Shown: positions 14,110 through 24,478 of the stretch, piece after piece
Position numbering within the stretch: the stretch's first letter is position 1
How the letters are laid out: every line of letters begins with the position of its first letter
Origin: Pycnopodia helianthoides
Taxonomy: Eukaryota > Echinodermata > Asteroidea > Forcipulatida > Asteriidae
Direction: 5' to 3'
NCBI GenBank assembly: GCA_032158295.1
Contig: CM063255.1
Coordinates: 18,435,094-18,499,093, forward strand
DNA length: 64,000 nucleotides
The notes under the pieces: generated by a model
Told to the model about the DNA's origin: nothing
What the model saw: only the letters and a program-made list of their open reading frames with translations
Database searches by the model: none
Translations under genes and position numbers: made by a program

Positions 14110-14220
14110 CAAAGCAGGAATTGTGAACTCTCACCCAGTTACTGCATGCGCGCACCCTTCCCCGTATCATCATACAGGGAGTGCGCGGGTGCAGTAACTG
14201 GGTGAGAGTTCATAGTTCCT
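14110..14220. repeat. Short palindromic element
   Basis: Inverted arms of about 30 bases, GAACTCTCACCCAGTTACTG ... CAGTAACTGGGTGAGAGTTC, surround a GC-rich centre (GCGCGCAC...GTGCGCGG). No ORF. It lies about 750 bp upstream of the putative start of the tetraspan gene, so it could be transcribed, but I see only a foldback repeat. Confidence 0.6.
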
Positions 14221-14239
14221 TGTACAGCCGCGGCTTGCA

Positions 14240-14433
14240 GGGCCCAATTTCATAGAGATGCTTAAGCAGAAAATATTGCTTAACAATTGTCTGCTAAGCA
14301 GAAATGAGCAGGATACCAGTCACAAAATTGTACATGTGACATGGTATTTTGGCTGGTAACCAAATTCTGGTAAGCATAATTTTGTTGTGCTTAGCTACTT
14401 TTTGTGCTTAAGCAGCTCCATAAAATTGGGCCC
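14240..14433. mobile_element. GGGCCCAATTTCATAGAGC near-palindromic MITE
   Basis: One copy of the commonest repeat family of the window: about 190 bp, beginning GGGCCCAATTTCATAGAGM and ending in its inverse AAATTGGGCCC, with conserved internal words GCTTAAGCA, GCTTACCAGAATAAGG and TGACTGGTATCCTGCTCA. Further copies: 18649-18834, 20520-20712, 20854-21077, 44633-44825, 52529-52732, 56230-56395, 58810-59000 and 63510-63914 (interrupted). A diverged relative, also palindromic, runs from about 14428 to 14660 directly abutting this copy. Confidence 0.8.
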
Positions 14434-14967
14434 AATTTCATAGAGCTGCTAAGTACAACAATTTGCTTAGCATGAAATTTCTACATTGATAAAAACAGGA
14501 TTACCAACCAAATTTCCACGTGATTTTCAGGATAAGCAAACAACAGCTGGATACCAGTAACAAGCAATTATGCAACACATGGAAATTTGGTTGGTAACCC
14601 GTTTTTATCAAGGAAGAAATTTCATGCTAAGCAAATTGTTGTGACACCACTAGGGTGACACCACTAGATAAATCTCTCTTTTGAGAATTTTACAGTTCCG
14701 AAAGGACACCGGTGAACACGTTTTGGACAGTAAAAGCTAGGCCTATGCTCAATTCGTCGTAGGAGACACTGTATGAAACTTTCAATTAGAACCTCTTTAT
14801 ATACTATTTATATACCCAATCCTTCATATTGTTTGTTGTTTTACCTATTTGCAAGTGGAAATCAAGTTTCTACAAACTTTTTTACATGGATTATGTGGAC
14901 ATTAAATGCTATCTAATCTCATCTATGATCTAATCTCATTAGATTGATTTCAACCCGATCCTTGACA

Positions 14968-15305
14968 ATGAAAGAGTCAGTACTGAGACAACCATCGGGA
15001 TTAACACGTAATGAGCCTTCACACCAACAAGCATCCCTATCCCACAACAGGCCCCGCCCATACAACAGGTCCAACACTTCTACCCGGAGACACCGCCCAT
15101 CAGACAACTGACCACGCCTGGCTCTCACAATGCCCCACCTACTCACCAACACACCCAACCTCCGTACGTTGCTGTGCCGTATGAACCCCAGTTTTCTGCA
15201 GGATCTCAAATTTCCTCATCAACCAGACAGCAGCCAAACCAGCCGCGGTATTTACCCCCATATGCAGTCGCTCCAAACCAACAGCTGCTGCTGCAGCAGC
15301 AGCAA

Positions 15306-15342
<37 letters not shown>

Positions 15343-15426
15343 TGCAGCAACAGCAACAGCGGCAGCGCAGCAGCAGCAGGCAGCAGCAGCAGCAGCTGCA
15401 GCAGCAGCAGCAGCAGCCAGCAGCAC

Positions 15427-15457
<31 letters not shown>

Positions 15458-15738
15458 AGCAGCAGCAGCATGGTTTTATAATGCAGCCGTACCAAGTAAA
15501 CACAGCATCACCCATAGGCACACAGCAATACCAACAACCCCAGTCATCGACCCAGCCAGCGAGTATTTTCTACAGTCCGGTTATACCCGAGGCTTGCCGG
15601 TACCGGGCCAAGTCAGCCAAAACCTTGGGGTTTTTACAGATCATCGCGGCGGTGATGTTTGTTATACTTGGAGTCATAGCGATTGCAGCGGAGCAATGGC
15701 TTGCTGAGATATGTGTACCAATCTGGACTGCCATTTTT
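14968..15738 (+). CDS. Tetraspan gene exon 1: Gln-rich tail and TM1
   Basis: Encodes a Pro/Gln/Tyr-rich tail (QPPYVAVPYEPQFS), then CAG/CAA-encoded Gln at about 15283-15475, then FIMQPYQ, and TM1 up to VPIWTAI. The frame carrying Gln for most of the tract is not the frame carrying the end of the tract and TM1: they join if one C is dropped at the CC near 15418. The tail upstream reads sensibly from ATG 14968 only if one C is restored in the CCC run near 15050. The exon ends at CATTTTT|GTGAGT in phase 0, whereas the next exon needs phase 2, again a one-base difference in a T run. The antisense frames of the CAG tract encode poly-Leu/Ala/Cys and are artefacts. Confidence 0.65.
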
Positions 15739-18700
15739 GTGAGTGAAATCAATAAATAAAAAATTTTGATTTTCCCCCACTAGACTTTTATAGGTAGATC
15801 CTGTACCATCCAGCTGGACTAGCGATGTATTTATTTTTGTTATAATTATCATTAAAATATTTCTTATATATTACGCAATTGAATCCCTTATGATAAAGAA
15901 ATTACATAATAGCTTTCATCCTTACAAACAAATTTTAAAAACATGTTTAAGTTATTAAATAGGATAAGGATCAACAAAATCATTCTAAAGTTTTTGTTTG
16001 AAAGCTGGTGATTATGAAGTTATAGAACAATTTCTTCCTGTGGTATGTTTCCCTCTGAAATAAAGTCATATTCGAGAACTTGTATCTGAAAACCTAAAAT
16101 AAAACGCAACAGCTGATTTTGGTAGTTACTACGGCGCTCCATGAGTGCCATCCAACTTATCGAGATAACCAAATAATAAATTGCATCAAGTCGACTTTTC
16201 TGTGGTATAAGTAGACTTAGCGACATAAAATATCGTATCAAGTCGACTTATAATAATCAAAAAGACGACTTACCGAGATAAATTATCTCGCCAAGACGAC
16301 TTACAAAACACAATAATTCGACTTATCTAGAAAAAGCACCTCGCCAAGACGACTTACGACAATCAATTTGTCTAAGTTGTCTTCGTGAGATAATTTATCT
16401 CGGTAAGTCGACTTCGTAATTTGTGTAAGTTGTCTTCGTGAGATAATTTATCTTGGTCAGTCGACTTCTCGATTATGTAAGCTGTCTTCGCGAGACAACT
16501 TATCTAGGTAAGTCGACTTCTTGATTGTCGTAAGTCGCCTTGGCGAGATAATTTATGTCGCTAAGTCTACTTATACCACAGAAAAGTCGACTTGATGCAA
16601 TAAATTATCTGGTTATCTCGATAAGTTGGATGGCACTCATGGAGCGCCGTAAGTTACAACCAATAGGGACAATGTGTTTACATGCTGAAAATTATTGTAC
16701 ACGGTTTTTCTCTAACTTCTCCTGACTGACAACGGATTTAGCCCAAATTTCACAGGTTTGTTACTTCATGTATATGGTTGATCACACAAAACATGGACAC
16801 TGTCTGTGACTATTTTGTCAGCTCTAATCTTGTACAAAACCTTGAACAACTTAAAAAGAAAGAGAATATGTTTAACGGATTAATCTGTCTTAAAATATAC
16901 TTGGCATTCTTTTAAATTAAACAAACTTATTTGTTTCGTAGATTTTACCTGCCGGCAGGATTACTTGGTGTGATTTCGGCCAAACCAACAAGCATGCAAA
17001 AATGTGTGGTAAGTGTGAAACAAAACCGCGCGCAAAATACAAAGTTCAACAGTCTCACTTCTTGTAAATGTGACCCGGGGTGCAACCTACTAAATACGGA
17101 GAAAACAGAGCACTGGCCTCATGATTATTCTGTAGGCCCTCAAAATATTCTATACTTGACAGAATTGAGAGCCCCCCCCCCCAAAAAAGGGGGTACAGAA
17201 TTGAGAGCCAAATTAAAGGGGCATACAGAGTACAAATTTTGGCCAATTGTGACCTGGGGGTTGTTGACTTCCAATTTGAAGTATTCTGGATGACCTAAAG
17301 GCCCTGCAAAAATTACCCTACTTCTCGAGAGTTGTGGGGCAATTTTTTCAAGATTGAGGATCAGGCATTTTGAAATTGACAAGTGTGAGGGTGTTTTTAT
17401 CTAAAAGGAAGAATAATTTTATGGGCCTCGGGACACTCCGTGTCAAATTGAGAAAAGGGTAAAAGTTTAGGTGTCAATGGGAAAAAAAATTTTCTTTACT
17501 GTAAAAAGCTGCGAGACTTTTAAGTGTTTTTCACATTTAAAAAAATTTACATTAAGCATTTTGCACTGTATGCTATGGGAGTTTATTTAGTGTGGGGTAC
17601 CCGCCCCCCTCCACCAGATGATGTGTTTTCAAACACCGCGCTGTTGCTATCGGACAACATGAAGAGCGCCATCTACAGTCTGCAGAAAAGAAGTTGTCTT
17701 TTTGGTGTTAGACTGGTCACCTGTCTATGTTCGCTCGTCCCCGGCGCCTTGCCTTAAAACCAAAGGCGCTGGGATGGGCAAACGTATCGTTAACGTTAAT
17801 GCTCAGTCCCATGCTCAGTCCCATCATGCATCACACTCACACTGCAAGCACTGCACGCATGACGTACTTCCTGAACAAGAATCTGTGCAAGCTGATTAGC
17901 CCATCCCAGCGGTCCTGGATAGGCCGCTGGGGCCGAGCGAACTGTCTATGATCCAAAAGAATAAAGACAGGCACGTGTCTTACCACAGGCCCGATGATTT
18001 CACTGGATAAACCATAGAGCAAGGATAAACCAATGATATCATCGGATAAAGTTGCAGCGACATAAGTTTTCCATATCTGTGTTATGATTGGTCCGCTCCG
18101 AAGTGACGTAGTTTGTCAGTTACCCACTTTTGATCGTCTTCTGAAACTTGTTGTCGGCGTGTTGTCGGCTTTTAGTAGGACCCCCGCAGGGTAGCCATGA
18201 AAACGATGGCTGGACATGATCAACGGAAACCGGGAATGTCTCAAAAATCATCCTTTTTTAGCCGGACAAATTTCCGTGAGTACAATTTCATGCCTGGTGT
18301 TACATCTTAAACATATGGAGAGGCCAGTTGGCAGTTTTGAAGGTAATTCGTTTGGTATTTCCGTCATTCTGGGGCATTTTTGGTGTGACATCTCTGATTT
18401 TTTATGAAAATGTTGCACTTCCCCATATTTTTGGTAGCTTTCGCTGGGGCGCTAGTACAACAGATAATGTCAAAATTTTGAAAAAGGAGTACAGCGCCCC
18501 AGTTACTGGGTCTATGTGTATATCTACTTTGCTGTGTAGATGTTCTTTAGAGAACTTGCCTTGCTATTTGTTCTACTACCGCGGATAGATTTTCGGAATT
18601 CGGGAGACTTCTCAGTTCTGAAAAGAACTGTCCTGCTTTATTCTACCTGGGCCCAATTTCATAAACTGTTTAGCAGAAACAAGTGCTCAACACATTTCTT

Positions 18701-21700
18701 TGCTAAGCAAAAAATGAGTAGGGTACTAACAATGTAAACTTTATGGAATGTTGGCTGGTAGCCAGTTTTGGGTAAGCAACATTTTTCCGTGCTTAGCATT
18801 TTTTTGTGCTTACAGGCTTTATGAAATTGGGCCCTGGTCAGAAGGTAGAAAATGCGCCTGGATTACTACTTTAGCTTGGTGGATCGAGGGGACTTCTCGT
18901 TATTAACTGCACTGCCGCGGAGTGAGTTTATATTTTTTGGACTCAACTTTTCGGACTAGCTTGCTCTAGTCATCGCCAGGAGACAAAACGTAGTCAAAGT
19001 TTAACCCAACTGTTTTTTAACATGAACTGTTCAGTTTCATTTAGTTTCTATTTGTTTCAGATTTCTTGGTGTACGGTCATGTCATGTTTGGCAGCATTAG
19101 CGGTAGTAGCGACTGGCGTTCTTACGATCATCGCTGCATTCCATGACTTTTATTTGAGAGTAAGTAAATAAGAATTATTCTTTTATTAAAAGTATTGTAC
19201 AGGATTAGTAAGGGTAACAATATCATTGTTTAATTTTAGTCTGTAAGTTTACTAATTATGAATATCATTACCCGAGAACCATTTTTTCCTGTGAAACCGG
19301 CTGTATGTACAGTCAACCCTCGTTATAAAGAGCACTGTTATAAGAGGTCTGCTGATAAAGAGTACATTCTAAAGTCCTAAATCTAATTTCTGCATTTTGT
19401 TTCTTTGCTTTGCTGTCCCCTCGTTATAACAACGCTCCCGTTATAAAGGGGTAATTTGGTCAGTCCCAGCGATCTTGTTACAACGAGAGTCAACTGCAAC
19501 TGGATCATTTAAAGTAAATCAACAACTACACACAAAGAAGTTGCCAATCACGTGACCTTAACAAGTAAAAGTGCATTTGTTTTTTTGACAGCGTGGAAAT
19601 GTGGTGATGGACACAATGATTGCGCTCCTTGCACTGGGAGAATTCATCATAGCGGTTATGCAAATGATCTACTGCTGTAAAGCACCCAACAAATGCTGCG
19701 GAACAAAGACAGTTCAAGAGGTAGACTGTCTTTATTTTCATTTTCTTTCCAACTCAAAACTGAGTGCTTCCAGTTTATGTGTTTAAAGGCAGGGTGTACT
19801 TTTGGTAATTACTCCATAAGTTAATGACCATAAGAACTAACTTGGTGAAGAGCTGTTGATATTATAAAATATTGTTAGAAATTACCCCTTGACCATAAGA
19901 ACTAACTTGGTGAAGAGCTGTTGATATTATAAAATATTGTTAGAAATTATCCCCTTGACCATAAGAACTAACTTGGTGAAGAGCTGTTGATATTATAAAA
20001 TATTGTTAGAAATTACCCCCTTGACCATAAGAACTAACTTGGTGAAGAGCTGTTGATATTATAAAATATTGTTAGAAATTACCCCCTTGACCATAAGAAC
20101 TAACTTGGTGAAGAGCTGTTGATATTATAAAATATTGTTAGAAATTACCCCCTTGACCATAAGAACTAACTTGGTGAAGAGCTGTTGATATTGTAAAATA
20201 TTGTTAGAAATTACCCCTTGACCATAAGAACTAACTTGGTGAAGAGCTGTTGATATTGTAAATATTTAGAAATTACCCCCTTGACCATAAGAACTAACTT
20301 GGTGAAGAGCTGTTGATATTGTAAAATATTGTTAGAAATTATCCCCTTGACCATAAGAACTAACTTGGTGAAGAGCTGTTGATATTATAAAATATTGTTA
20401 GAAATTATCCCCTTTTAAGTAATGCAGTTTGAGAGAATGAGGTAATTTTACCTCCCAGATGCTACAATTCAGGAGGTTTTAATACAGACTCTGTGCATCA
20501 TCAGAAAAAACAAACTACAGGGCCCAATTTCATGGAGCTGCTTAAGCAGAAAATATTGCCCAACAATTGTCCGCTAAGCAGAAATGAGCTGGATACCAGT
20601 CACAAATTGTACATGTGACATGGTAGTTTGGCTGGTAACCTTATTCTGGTAAGCATAATTTTGTTGCGCTTAGCTACTTTTTGTGCTTAAGCAGCTCTAT
20701 GAAATTGAGCCCTGGTTTGGTCACAATGTGGACTATTTCTTTCTTTCTCCCTTTGGTGATTGCTTTATTTTTTTCCAGAAAATGTAAAGCCTTTAGACCT
20801 GAAATCTCTCAGTTGTTACAATTCAGGAGGTCTACATACTCTGTGCAACACAAGGGACCAATTTCATAGAGCTGCTTAAGCACAAAAAGTAGCTAAGCAA
20901 AACAAAACTATGCTTACCAGAATGAGGTTACCGGCCAAACTACCATGTCACAAGTACAATTTGGGACTGGTGTCCTGCTAATTTCTGCTTAGCAGAAATT
21001 TTTTAAGCATAAAGCACAAAATCCTTTGGGCTGCAAGCGCAGAATTCGGTGGTAAGCAGAGCCATAAAATTAGGCCCAGAAATACCAAACTTCAGGATTG
21101 AACACAGTGTGGACTATTTCAAAGGCTCAATGAAATTTTGAGAAATCGCACGACTATTATTACCACGTACATGTATATGCAATTGCTATTATTCTCAATA
21201 ACAGCAGAAATCATATGTAACTTTGAGTATCAAGACCATACGGAAGTCTATGTCACATACAAAAAGTAAAGGTTATTTTTAATATTGTATTTTGATAAAA
21301 AGTAGTTTTTTAATAATTGTTTAACCCACCTCTCAAACCCCTGGACACCAGCTAAAACAAAAAGTTACAATTTTCCACATAGTGTTCATGCAGATGACTC
21401 AGTGACTTTGTATCATTATGTCATAAAACAAAAGTTATAAAGTATCAAGTTCTACCCTTAATTGATAATCCGTCTGGTTTTTTACATTAGGGTCGGTACC
21501 CATCCCAACTTTACCACACAAATCCATGTGGTCAGACAATGACACCGGTTGCCCGGTACCCGGCAGAGGTTATGCCACAGCAACAACGACAACACAACAG
21601 CTACCAAGTTCAGAGTACAGTACCATTACAGGCTGCACCACCAGCTCAGCAGACAATGCGTTCACCCAATGGTGGTGAGTTTAATCAAGGTATCAAATAA

Positions 21701-22859
21701 TTATTAAATTTTTAAAATTCATTTGATTAGACGGACATCTGAATTAGTATGCCACTTGGATTACGCATTATATCTGCTGCTATAAATAATCACTTAAACA
21801 CCTTTGGTCTTCTTAACCCTCCTACTCTCAGTGACTCTTGGCAACATTTTCCAGTGAGTTGACCAACCATTTGAAACCATTCGACTGCCAAGGTTGTGTA
21901 CGGTGGCACAACGGTGCACAGAACTAACTGTGTACTGTGTACCTGCATTCCCTCATGGTATCATATTGCAGGCTGGCATAGTTTATCTATCATTCAAAAC
22001 CACAGTGAATGGTATTGAATGGTCAGACAGCAAGAGGGTTAATCCACATCAGCATGGCTTTGTTAAACACTGGAGCTGCAATTTTGTTGAGCTGAAGTAT
22101 AGACCATGTGAACGTTGTTTACAATAAGTGTGACCTTGTACATTCTTTGAGTATTCTGGCAGGCAAGATACTACACTGGTCCTATGGGAAAGTTGACATT
22201 TTGTGTCATAACTTCCACATAAAACCAAGAGTTATGAAAGTAAAAGCTGGACAAGTTTTTAGATGTGCCCCCTTTCATCATATCAAAAGTTGATAAGAAT
22301 TAGACAGTGCAATCTCCATAAAGTATAAGATTTTATGCTTTCTTCCATTGAGCTGTGTACAAATCGTGCCTGCAGGAAGTCCAGGCTCTGTGGCTCTTTT
22401 GTAAACATGTGATGTCACAGGTCACATGGTCTATATGGATGCCATGCTGGGACCGCATCCTAGGTTTCATTAGAACGGTTGCAAGGGGGTTCCTGTCCAA
22501 AGGCTATTATTTTCATTGTATAAATCTCTCGTTCTCCCAATCCTAGAGTAATCCAAGTAGTATGCCTATGGCTGATTGATTCAATAACATTGGTATAGAA
22601 AAAGCTCTTTTTGAATCAAGATAAGGTACAACATTGTTTATGTTGGCTAAATGCCAAGTTTGAAAATTGTAATATGCTAAGTTTTTAAATATGTCTGTTT
22701 AAAATTTCTTTTTCTTTTTCTCTTTAACAATTGGTGTTCTTTTGTGTTTGGTACCTAGCCTTCTTGATGAACCCTACTGGGAACGATGTGAGTCTTACAC
22801 AGCCTCCGAAATATACTGACTCCCCACCACCCTCCTACAACAGCCTGCAAAACATGTAA
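14968..22859 (+). CDS. CD20/MS4A-like four-pass membrane protein with poly-Gln tail
   Basis: Six-exon gene: 14968-15738, 16942-17008, 19061-19159, 19592-19720, 21491-21674, 22759-22859, all with GT/AG introns. The predicted product is about 449 residues. A Pro/Gln/Tyr-rich N-terminal tail with a long Gln tract (about residues 100-165) precedes TM1 (about 218-240, KTLGFLQIIAAVMFVILGVI), TM2 (about 250-272), TM3 (about 284-305) and TM4 (about 318-340, ending IYCCKA). The C-terminal tail contains PPKY and PPPSY. The KTLG...TM1 pattern, a CV/CL-containing loop after TM2 and an E...C-C-K-A end of TM4 resemble the CD20/MS4A family (four-TM, both ends cytoplasmic). The PPxY-like motifs could bind WW-domain proteins (inference). 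The start ATG at 14968 is tentative: the frame must shift by one base near 15040-15060, and an upstream exon spliced into this region is an alternative. Two more one-base anomalies (poly-Gln tract; end of exon 1) are described separately. It could instead be a distant tetraspan family; the four TM segments are secure. Confidence 0.72.
15283..15475 (+). repeat. CAG/CAA trinucleotide repeat (poly-Gln)
   Basis: About 190 bp of CAG with interspersed CAA, plus single CTG and CGG codons, encoding an almost uninterrupted Gln run in the N-terminal tail of the tetraspan protein. CAA interruptions usually stabilise such tracts. A single CCAG at about 15416-15419 breaks the reading frame. Confidence 0.85.
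16130..16651. mobile_element. 522-bp foldback element, 6-bp TSD AGTTAC
   Basis: A palindromic element inside intron 1 of the tetraspan gene. It starts TACGGCGCTCCATGAGTGCC and ends with the inverse GGCACTCATGGAGCGCCGTA; complementarity runs inward for more than 100 bases and the middle is made of repeated AAGTCGACTT / GAGATAATTTATCTCG words. It is flanked by AGTTAC on both sides (16124-16129 and 16652-16657). Termini 5'-TAC...GTA-3' with a 6-bp TSD resemble what I recall of IS3EU elements; that assignment is tentative. No coding capacity. Confidence 0.75.
16942..17008 (+). CDS. Tetraspan gene exon 2: TM2 and loop
   Basis: 67 bases between TTTCGTAG and GTAAGTG. Read with one leading base it gives FYLPAGLLGVISAKPTSMQK then CV, completing TM2 and ending in phase 0, which agrees with exon 3. 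Read in the other phases it hits stops or, in exon 3, gives a non-hydrophobic peptide with a stop, so this frame is required. Confidence 0.75.
17730..17941. mobile_element. Mutator-like MITE, copy 2 (inverted, perfect 9-bp TSD)
   Basis: 212-bp reverse-orientation copy of the element at 9469-9672. Ends are TTCGCTCGTCCCCGGCG and CCGCTGGGGCCGAGCGAA. It is flanked on both sides by CTGTCTATG (17721-17729 and 17942-17950), a perfect 9-bp target duplication. Internally it has a 12-base duplication, ATGCTCAGTCCC twice in a row, absent from copy 1. It sits in intron 2 of the tetraspan gene. Confidence 0.8.
18490..18995 (-). mobile_element. Retroelement-like fragment with hammerhead-like motif, MITE inside
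   Basis: Reverse-orientation relative of the sequence at 61565-61860: shared words include the regions around CTACTTTGCTGTGTAGAT, TTCTGAAAAGAACTGTCCTG, CTTTAGCTTGGTGGATC and TGCCGCGGAGTGAGTT. The copy is split by the GGGCCCAATT MITE at 18649-18834. On the minus strand its end reads GGCGATGACTAGAGCAAGCT then AGTCCGAAAAG, a stem-loop also present at 61573 and near 24600. Confidence 0.55.
18649..18834. mobile_element. GGGCCCAATTTC MITE copy
   Basis: Full-length copy in intron 2 of the tetraspan gene, ends GGGCCCAATTTCATAAACTG and ATGAAATTGGGCCC. It interrupts the retroelement-like fragment at 18490-18995, so it is the younger insertion. Confidence 0.8.
19061..19159 (+). CDS. Tetraspan gene exon 3: TM3
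   Basis: 99 bases after TTTGTTTCAG and before GTAAGT, phase 0 at both ends. Encodes ISWCTVMSCLAALAVVATGV followed by LTIIAAFHDFYLR, one hydrophobic helix with a short polar end. Confidence 0.82.
19310..19496. mobile_element. pogo/Tigger-like MITE
   Basis: Ends CAGTCAACCCTCGTTATAAA and the inverse TTGTTACAACGAGAGTCAAC TG, with internal CTCGTTATAA words. TA precedes the left end; the right flank is CA, so the target duplication has decayed. The CAGT-ACCTCGTTATAA style terminus is typical of Tigger/pogo elements. Lies in intron 3 of the tetraspan gene. Confidence 0.7.
19592..19720 (+). CDS. Tetraspan gene exon 4: TM4
   Basis: 129 bases after TTTTTTGACAG and before GTAGAC, phase 0 both sides. 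Encodes RGNVVMDTMIALLALGEFII then AVMQMIYCCKAPNKCCGTK: TM4 followed by a Cys-rich juxtamembrane segment that could be palmitoylated (inference). The E...CCKA pattern is what suggests the MS4A family. Confidence 0.82.
19823..20413. repeat. Tandem array, ~65-bp unit, 9 copies, intronic
   Basis: Unit GACCATAAGAACTAACTTGG TGAAGAGCTGTTGATATTAT and on to AAATTACCCCCTT, starting near 19827, 19891, 19957, 20022, 20089, 20155, 20219, 20283 and 20348. Copies are nearly identical, so the array is recent. It begins about 100 bp after exon 4 of the tetraspan gene. Confidence 0.9.
20520..21077. mobile_element. Two GGGCCCAATT MITE copies
   Basis: Copy at 20520-20712 (GGGCCCAATTTCATGGAGCT to ATGAAATTGAGCCC) and a second, in the opposite internal orientation, at 20854-21077 (GGGACCAATTTCATAGAGC to ATAAAATTAGGCCC). 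Both in intron 4 of the tetraspan gene. Confidence 0.78.
21491..21674 (+). CDS. Tetraspan gene exon 5: cytoplasmic Gln/Pro tail
   Basis: 184 bases after TTTTACATTAG and before GTGAGT. Phase 0 in, phase 1 out. Encodes GRYPSQLYHTNPCGQTMTPV and a Gln/Pro-rich stretch (MPQQQRQHNSYQ, PAQQTMRSPNG). Composition resembles the N-terminal tail of the same protein. Confidence 0.8.
21817..22038. mobile_element. piggyBac-like TTAA MITE (family P)
   Basis: 222-bp element, CCCTCCTACTCTCAGTGACT ... AGACAGCAAGAGGG, bounded by TTAA at 21813-21816 and 22039-22042. The same family occurs at 28689, 32978, 34810, 48218, 58187 and 63536. TTAA duplications and a CCCT/AGGG terminus fit the piggyBac superfamily. The recurrent short ORF starting MCTVAQ that runs through these copies is a property of the repeat, not a gene. 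Confidence 0.8.
22759..22859 (+). CDS. Tetraspan gene exon 6: C terminus and stop
   Basis: After GGTACCTAG the exon completes a phase-1 codon and encodes AFLMNPTGNDVSLTQPPKYT then DSPPPSYNSLQNM, stop TAA at 22857-22859. PPKY and PPPSY are PY-type motifs. The nearest downstream plus-strand AATAAA I noted is at about 23632, within a long AT-rich stretch. Confidence 0.82.
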
Positions 22860-24375
22860 TTACAAGACTAGGAGTAGAATATTTTCTTGATTGGAGTTCC
22901 ATACTTTCCACCACTAAGCAATTTGCGGGTTAGATTTTGAATAATGTCTGGTTACAAGACATTATTCAAATCTAACATGCAAGTTGCTTTTTAGGTAAGG
23001 TGACTACCCAATTAGAGGTTAGTATATACCCAGATGCAAATTATCTGATTTGAATATGCATGTCCCAATGCCATACTCGGTAATGGGAATACAATGTGCA
23101 CAATCAAATGTGTAGTGTTGAGAATTGTCGCAATTGTAAATTTTCTGCACATGTATAAACAAAATAATGAAATAGCTTTATTTTAATAGTAGTTTTAAAA
23201 AAGAAGTGCAATTACTCAAAGGAAAATTTATTTCTTCAAAGATTAAATAACCTTTCATAAAAGAAATGTGACTATAATTAACTGAGATTGAACAGAGATA
23301 TGTATGGTGTATGAAGTCTATAAAAAGATAAACAGTTCATAGTAAATGAAATATTTAACGTTATTGTATATTAAAATTCAAGTTCCTAAACAGAACCCAA
23401 TGGCTTTGCATTGAACCAATGAACTGAAGATGGACTAGTCTTGGTGAAGGTTCAATGCATAACCAAGTCCAATGTGCTCGCAATAACCATAATTGCTTCT
23501 CCTCATACAGGAGTATAAATGGGTAATAAATCAACACGAGAGTATAACAGAGAGTAACAAAGAAAAACTCACTTCACAATTTAATTAGTATTCGCACGCC
23601 ACACATTTTTTCAAAATTTCACTTTCCCAAGGAATAAAATACACAGTAAAAACTGGAATGTTTTTGTTTTGTTTATTTCACTTCTGCAGACTGAAGCAAC
23701 AAACAATTATTTACAGAAATACAAAATTTAAAAAATTTCATCACCAAAAAACCCAACCATTTTATCAATCGTCTTTTTTTTTAGGTAAGCACAATAGTAA
23801 TACAAGCGTTGATTTTGAATAGAAAATCTAATTGCCACCTTAAAGCTGAATAGCGAGGCCTAATTTACTCAATCAAGTAGGCTTGTAAACTCTGTTTAGC
23901 AATGATGGGTTATCAACCATTATGCTATGTACGTGTACACCGATATGACTAGCGCCCTGCCAATTTTTGCTAAGCTAAATATTCTGCTTTTAACAGTTTT
24001 ATGGCGCTTTTGTCCCTGTAGGAATTTTGATCTCAACGTGAGTAAATAAAAAAACATTTTCTAAACAATGTGTTTTGCAATTCATAGTTATTACAGTTTC
24101 ATAACAAAATGTAAATAAGCTGCTAAGCACACTATTTGGACTGCTGCACTGCGTGGTAAGCTTGTGTGGATATGTACATGGCGCTTTCATCCAGCCTTTA
24201 TAAATCCTTGATTCTGATTTGTTTTGTCTACATAAATGCACAGTTGAGGATCAGTTGCGAATGTTGATAGGGGCATTTGAATCTGTGTATTTTAACATGG
24301 TTTTCTACGACTGCTTTTGTGAGTTCTTTCATGGCAGAGGCTCATTGTGAAATGAATATTAATGTCTAGCTGTTT

Positions 24376-24478
24376 CATATTCGTAAGCATTATGCATATT
24401 TGTAAGCATTATGCATATTTGTAAGCATTATGCATATTTGTAAGCATTACGCATATTCATAAGCATTATGCATATTCA
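24376..24478. repeat. Tandem array, ~22-bp unit
   Basis: CATATTTGTAAGCATTATG repeated about five to six times, ending CATATTCATGAATGACAG. Located in the short interval between the convergent tetraspan and PHF20 genes. About 22,860-24,370 is otherwise unremarkable AT-rich sequence that should contain both 3' UTRs. Confidence 0.8.

Noticed and set aside
15139..15521. Minus-strand ORFs rich in Leu, Ala and Cys
   Set aside because: They are antisense translations of the CAG/CAA tract, without splice or homology support.
21894..22127. Recurrent ORF beginning MCTVAQ, also at 33045, 34954 (-), 58264 and others, as a conserved small-protein family
   Set aside because: Every instance lies inside the TTAA-bounded family-P MITE; conservation follows from the repeat, and frames break in several copies.
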